From: Vitis vinifera
Lineage: Eukaryota; Streptophyta; Magnoliopsida; Vitales; Vitaceae
Direction of reading: 5' to 3'
Assembly: GCF_030704535.1 (NCBI RefSeq)
Contig: NC_081808.1
Span: 19,528,501-19,592,500, forward strand
DNA length: 64,000 nt
Both the position numbers and the translations under genes were made by a program. The notes beneath the pieces were generated by a model. The model was not told the origin of the DNA. It did not search any database and saw nothing but the letters and a program-made list of their open reading frames with translations. Positions 59,223-64,000 of this stretch are shown here, piece after piece (positions within the stretch are counted from its first letter, which is position 1; each line of letters begins with the position of its first letter).

Positions 59223-62005
59223 AGTCCTGGTTTTCAATATCTTTGACTCGCTGTTTTGTGCTAAAAAGTAACCTCTTTCTCTAGATGCCTCTCACCAAAT
59301 CTACTGCTTATATCTGTATCTGACTTGCTTTTAATTACGTGATGGAATACAGGGGTTTACAGTCGAGCTCAAACAAGTGTGGTTTACAGCCGCTGCATCA
59401 AGTATGTACCCTTGGAGTCGTGTTTTACATTTTGATCCAGACCATTTTGTGTGTTTTGAACTCTTTTTATCTGGGATGTTTTGAGATATATTTGGTTTGG
59501 AATTTGGTAGCATCTATATTTGACATTTGAAATTGAGTGGGACGGTACTAAATATCATATTTGTAGGACTCATCTTCCTAATTGCAAGACCTTTATCAAC
59601 TTTTTTATGTAATTTTGGACCCTATGTTCTATATTCGTTTTTGGATGGCGTCCCCATTTTTTTGTAGGTGGTTTGGGTTGAAGGGATTTCCCATTGTCCA
59701 TTTTGGGGGATACAGATGAAGTTTTGAATTTTTTTAGGTTAACTGGGGTTTAAAGCATTTATACACTGCATGCAGTGGCACCAAAAACTTCCCACCTATT
59801 TGATCATCAATTTAATTTGCTAAATAAAACGGAATTGAGCGAGCAAATGAATGTGCTTCCAATGATGTAGATATCCTCGAGTTCAGGCTTGCATTCTCAG
59901 TTTTTCTTCGTTTGTAGGAATTATAAAAACTGGCTTGCTTTAGCATGAATCGTTTGAAGAAGAGAAACGGCACGCAAAATATATATTGGCATGTTTAGGG
60001 AAGCGATACCGGTGGATGATGGATCTTGGATTTAGTCAAAATCCGGAAAAGTTCTCTCTTTTTCGTACACTCTAATAATTCTAATTGTTTAACTACAGCT
60101 GCCCAGACAGCAGGCGGGATAGTTACCACGCAGATTCACCCTTTGCGCCCTTTTCATGAGGGTTGCTTGGTGTTGAAGATTTATATTACATAATTTACAG
60201 TGGATGTTGAAAATTTACACTAAAGGTAAAAGCAATTGCATAGAAGATCATATTTCAAGTTGTACCCATTTCCAAACCATAAGATCTCAAAGGTTTTCTA
60301 ATGCTAAAATTGGGTAATTTAATGTCATTCTTGAATTGGCCTCATTTTCCCTGAAAAATAAGTATTGGAAAAAAGTTCCACCTGGAACTCAAGAAACGTC
60401 AACACCAGTTGATCCAAACCAATCCTCGCACTTGAATCCAAGCCCTTGAACTTCCAGAACTCTTCTGAATCATGTCTGGCTCTCGCTTAATGCTTAACAC
60501 GGAGTTTGAAGAAGGCGATCCTTCTTACTAGGTTCTCTGGTAAGCAGCAGCACCCACCCATGAAATTATTGCTGAATAGAGCTCCAACTCTGCACAGATT
60601 AGCACCTCCCATCCTCGGAGAAGAGACTGTTCCAACCTTCCAACCTTGAGCTATTTGAACAAACAGTGAAAACAGCAGATTTATTGAACAAAATGGTTGG
60701 AGCCTGGAAGCGTTTTAAATAATGAAAGAAGGTAAAGCCATTTTTGGTATAGGAAGATAAAAACAAAAGATAATCAATACAAAACGTTAGCTGTATATGA
60801 TCATATAAATCAATCCAGCAGCATGAAACACAGAAATAATTTATACTTCGGCCACCCCTCTTCCATACCATCTCAACTTATGCCACAGCAAATCACTCCT
60901 CTTCAAACCCATTCACCAGGTGAGCGGGAGGCCCAACTGTATTTTCTATACTTGGATTCTAAATCGTTCCAATCGATGCCTTTGATTTAAGCTTAATATT
61001 AATGTAATATGGCTGCTGATAATAGAATAATTATAAAACAACATTTTTTTAAATATTAATTTTTTTAAAAAAAATAATCTTCAAATACTACATTCAACGG
61101 TAAAAAAACGGCACATATATTTGCTTCTTCCTCGCACAGTACAAAAACTGTATATATACAGTGTGTAGGGAGCGCTCCTCAGTTAGAATTGAAAGAGATG
61201 TATTATTTATTTGTTGGGGAGTGCATAGGAATATAAAAGAGACTATATGTTCATTTGGGACAGCATGGGAATATAAAAATTAAAGAGGGAGATGAAGAAA
61301 AGGCCAAGAAAACGCTGAAGCAGCAATGAAGCTTCACAAATTTGCTTGAATTTTCGTCCAGTCACAATGATTATACTGCACAAGAACAGTACCTTCATCG
61401 TACTTGAAACTCTAGTTTCACTCCTCTGCAATTCGAACGTTGTGGTTGGTTCCTCGAAACTTCCTACACTTTCTATTTGGTTGTTTGTTTGTTTTAGCTT
61501 TTATTTTGATCCTCCAAGTGGTTATTCCACAGTATACCTTTCTTTTTCTTCTCGCTATGAAGAACAAAATGGAAAAGTAAAAAATAAAAATAAGTTTCTG
61601 CTGTTTTCACAAGTTTTGGAATTTTCTTCTCTTTTACTGATTTCTTTACCAGAATCTTCATTGTAATAATGAGTTGATGATCCGTACAGAATGACAAGAT
61701 CTAGTCAGACTTGAAGGGTGGATCGAAAAGCCAGAATCATAAGTTTCAAATTCGTTTATTTTCTTGACAAATTAAAGAACAAAACCCAAGAGAAAAAAAT
61801 AGTGAAAATGGATATTAATTCAACCACTTTAATTGATTGATAAGACTGCTTAGAATGAAAGAATTTGTTGCTGAGATTATAAAAGGACAAAATTTCTTTC
61901 CACCATCAATGGGGTGATTTTCTTTCTGGCAAGAGCCAGGAAGCAGCTGTGAAGCTTCCATGATCCCTGCGAAGAGTAATTTGGAAGTCTACACTACTAG
62001 TAATA
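59223..62005 (+). other. U1-70K 3' region and unassigned spacer
   Basis: About 59223-59640 is probably 3' UTR. An ATACAG/GGGTTT site at about 59350 may be the acceptor of a UTR intron. The stretch 60080-60180 and the minus strand of about 60400-60900 are GC-richer than their surroundings and could be parts of non-coding or unrecognised transcripts. The longest frame there, 90 codons, resembles nothing I know. A 16-base palindrome ACTGTATATATACAGT lies at about 61147. Confidence 0.4.
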
Positions 62006-62538
62006 AGGGTGACAATTTATGTTGGTGGATTGTGTTTTTTGTTATGTTAAAATTTAGGTATTTTACTACATAGTTTCACCCAAATCCGAGATGAATAATA
62101 ATGATGTCAAAAACATGAACGTAAATTATATCTCATTATTAAACAGGTTACATGCCATGTAACTCATTTAACTTATTTAATAATTCGATGATTTTATTTA
62201 ATAATCAAGTATAATTAAGTATTATATATGCCTATTTATATTATTAATGTCTCAATTAAACATATTTATTATTTAATTGATTTATTTATTTAAAAACAAA
62301 TTCAGAATGATTCAATAAGTTAAATAATTTTAAAATGTAATTAAGTTAGTAATGAGATTATTAGATGGGTCCATTCATGTTTAATTTATATTATGCAAGT
62401 TGATTTAAAAATTACCTATTTATTAAGCGAGTTATAAAGCTCGACACGAGTCGATCCAAACTCATTGATACTCAATTCAAACCTATAAAAATTGTGTTGG
62501 GTTGATATCAGCATATTATATAAAATTTTGTCACCCCT
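62006..62538. mobile_element. MITE-like terminal-inverted-repeat element, 533 bp
   Basis: The left end AGGGTGACAATTTATG and reversed right end AGGGGTGACAAAATTTTA are inverted. The interior is AT-rich with 'actcatttaacttattt' and 'gacacgagtcgatccaaact' motifs. It resembles the interrupted element at 186-3690. Confidence 0.6.
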
Positions 62539-64000
62539 ACTTGATCGTGAGATAGTAAAAAACCAAAATTACAGCAATGGGTTTGAATATATGCAAATGG
62601 GGTTTTCATCTTTTGTGGCTAAATGAACAAATCATAGGTTTGATTAATGCCTAAGCCACACCAAAGCTGACAATAACCCAAATCAATTGCTTCCAGTTAC
62701 TACATACACTGGCGATCAAAAGTAGGTGAGACCTACCCATCAGACTGGTATTTGAATAAAATGGTGGTAATAAGGCTCCAACAAACACTGTGTAGTGCTG
62801 CTTATGGCATGATTATGGAAGTGTAGTCAACAAATAATGATCCATTTTTGCATTAAGTACATGAAGTTATTAGTAGTATTATAAAAAAAGTAAGGGAGAT
62901 TACCATTTTTCTCATTGTTATAATGGTATAGAAAGATTTTGGGTGTAGTGATAGCTACAAAATTTCATCTTAAAAGAGGTTGGCAAGCTGGTACTAATTA
63001 CAACTGAACAACAAGGCCAACCTACAATTTATTACCTTAAAAGACAGTTACTTAAGCTTCCGGGAAGTTTCATGCAATAAGCAAAAAAAAAAAAAAGAAG
63101 GATTAGATGGAAACCTGGTGTTTTGATTTTCATTTCTAATCTTTCCAAAATTTTACTCTTCAATGCTATGCCACCAAAAGGGTGGTTCATTTTCAATGGT
63201 ATTTGTTTGACAAAAGATTCAGAATTTGGAAACATGGATGGGGATAAAGGGCTGATTTGAGATGGGTTTTTTTTCTTCCCTTTTGATCAGTAGGTGGAAT
63301 TACATAGGATCCATTGATTCCCTGAGATGATAAAAATAAATACCATCAAATTACCCCCTTAGAAAAGGCTTCATCACAGTTGGAATTATTAGCTTAGTAT
63401 ATCAAGTTGGTCTTCTGTTCATTGCCAGTTTGACAAGTGGCTCAAAAGCACCAAGGCCCACAACTACCTATTGGCAGCTTCTGCCATTCTGCCAATGAAA
63501 ACATTAAAATAGAATGATTCCATGCCAAAAGTTTCCTTTGAAAATATTCAGGCTCCACTCAATTTTAAAAACAGCCATGGGTGTCGCCTAATGCCCCTTC
63601 TTGAGAAGGCATTAAAATATATGTATATTAACCAAATCGCACACCACCACAAAATAAATAAATAAAAAATAACAAGAGTTTTTTACATATTTTGACGATG
63701 AATGTAATTTTTATATGCATAAAATGTAACAATACTCAATAATCCATTAATAAAAAAAAAATGAGAAGTTACAATTACAGTCACATTATCTAAAAAAACA
63801 AAATTTTAAATATAAAAATACTAAATATATAATAGAGTTAAATTCGTTAATCATCACATAAAATAATAATAATAATAATGAAACTTGGCATTGTCCCTTT
63901 CAATTCACACGAGCTGATCGAATAATTCAATCATCGACATTAACGTGTGTGTATATATATATATATATATAATATCTTTAAAAAATGACTTGATCCAATG
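62539..64000. other. Terminal spacer, no gene seen
   Basis: Low-complexity AT-rich DNA. It includes AAT units at about 63860-63880 and a TA tract at about 63950-63971. No reading frame here shows a known domain. Confidence 0.5.

Noticed and set aside
60599..60871. 90-codon minus-strand frame
   Set aside because: No recognisable domain or family; kept only as part of the unassigned spacer.
61921..61980. Possible microRNA (TGAAGCTTCCATGATCC near 61950)
   Set aside because: It has only weak similarity to miR167 and no convincing foldback partner nearby.

Overview
This is a plant nuclear window, and its gene set is that of a eudicot: a plant-specific TFIIB-related factor, a PERK receptor kinase, a plastid-targeted membrane protein and U1-70K. 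The AT-rich, repeat-dense intergenic DNA and the style of the retroelements suggest grapevine (Vitis). The species call is an inference from general familiarity, not from a search.

Six protein-coding genes are supported, all on the + strand. (1) The 3' part of a plant-specific TFIIB-related protein (pBrp) lies at 4295-6577; its first exon is upstream of the window. (2) An ANP32-like acidic leucine-rich nuclear protein lies at 8449-11238. (3) A small plastid-targeted membrane protein with an internal repeat lies at 13626-14117. (4) An F-box protein lies at 31967-33040. (5) A PERK-type proline-rich receptor-like kinase with eight coding exons lies at 35035-38377. (6) The spliceosomal U1-70K protein, with ten coding exons, lies at 49817-59222. 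Exon borders were placed by reading frame, GT/AG sites and conserved protein motifs.

Transposable elements dominate the rest. From about 14.5 to 28 kb there is a three-level nest. An old copia element (- strand) is split inside its integrase by a chromovirus-like gypsy element (15811-25862, + strand). The 5' LTR of that gypsy element is in turn split by a copia-type element that keeps gag but no pol (16009-20305, TSD CTCTT). A second, nearly complete copia element (38760-45139, - strand, TSD CTCCA) sits just downstream of the PERK gene and appears to carry a tRNA-derived SINE in its leader. LINE fragments lie in the presumed first intron of pBrp and in intron 3 of U1-70K; one of them has a perfect 16-bp target-site duplication. 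Several MITE-like inverted-repeat elements occur in introns and spacers, including one MITE inside another at 30.1-30.6 kb. A diverged solo-LTR-like relative of the gag-only element lies at 47.2-48.2 kb.

The genes do not form an operon or pathway; each is an independent locus. Nuclear gene-expression functions recur (pBrp, ANP32-like, U1-70K), but this is probably coincidence. I found no previously undescribed biological system. The most informative items are the nested insertions with an internal empty-site control, the gag-only retroelement, the SINE-like insertion, the internal repeat of the small plastid protein, and regulatory candidates in U1-70K (an overlapping uORF and a long intron 6).
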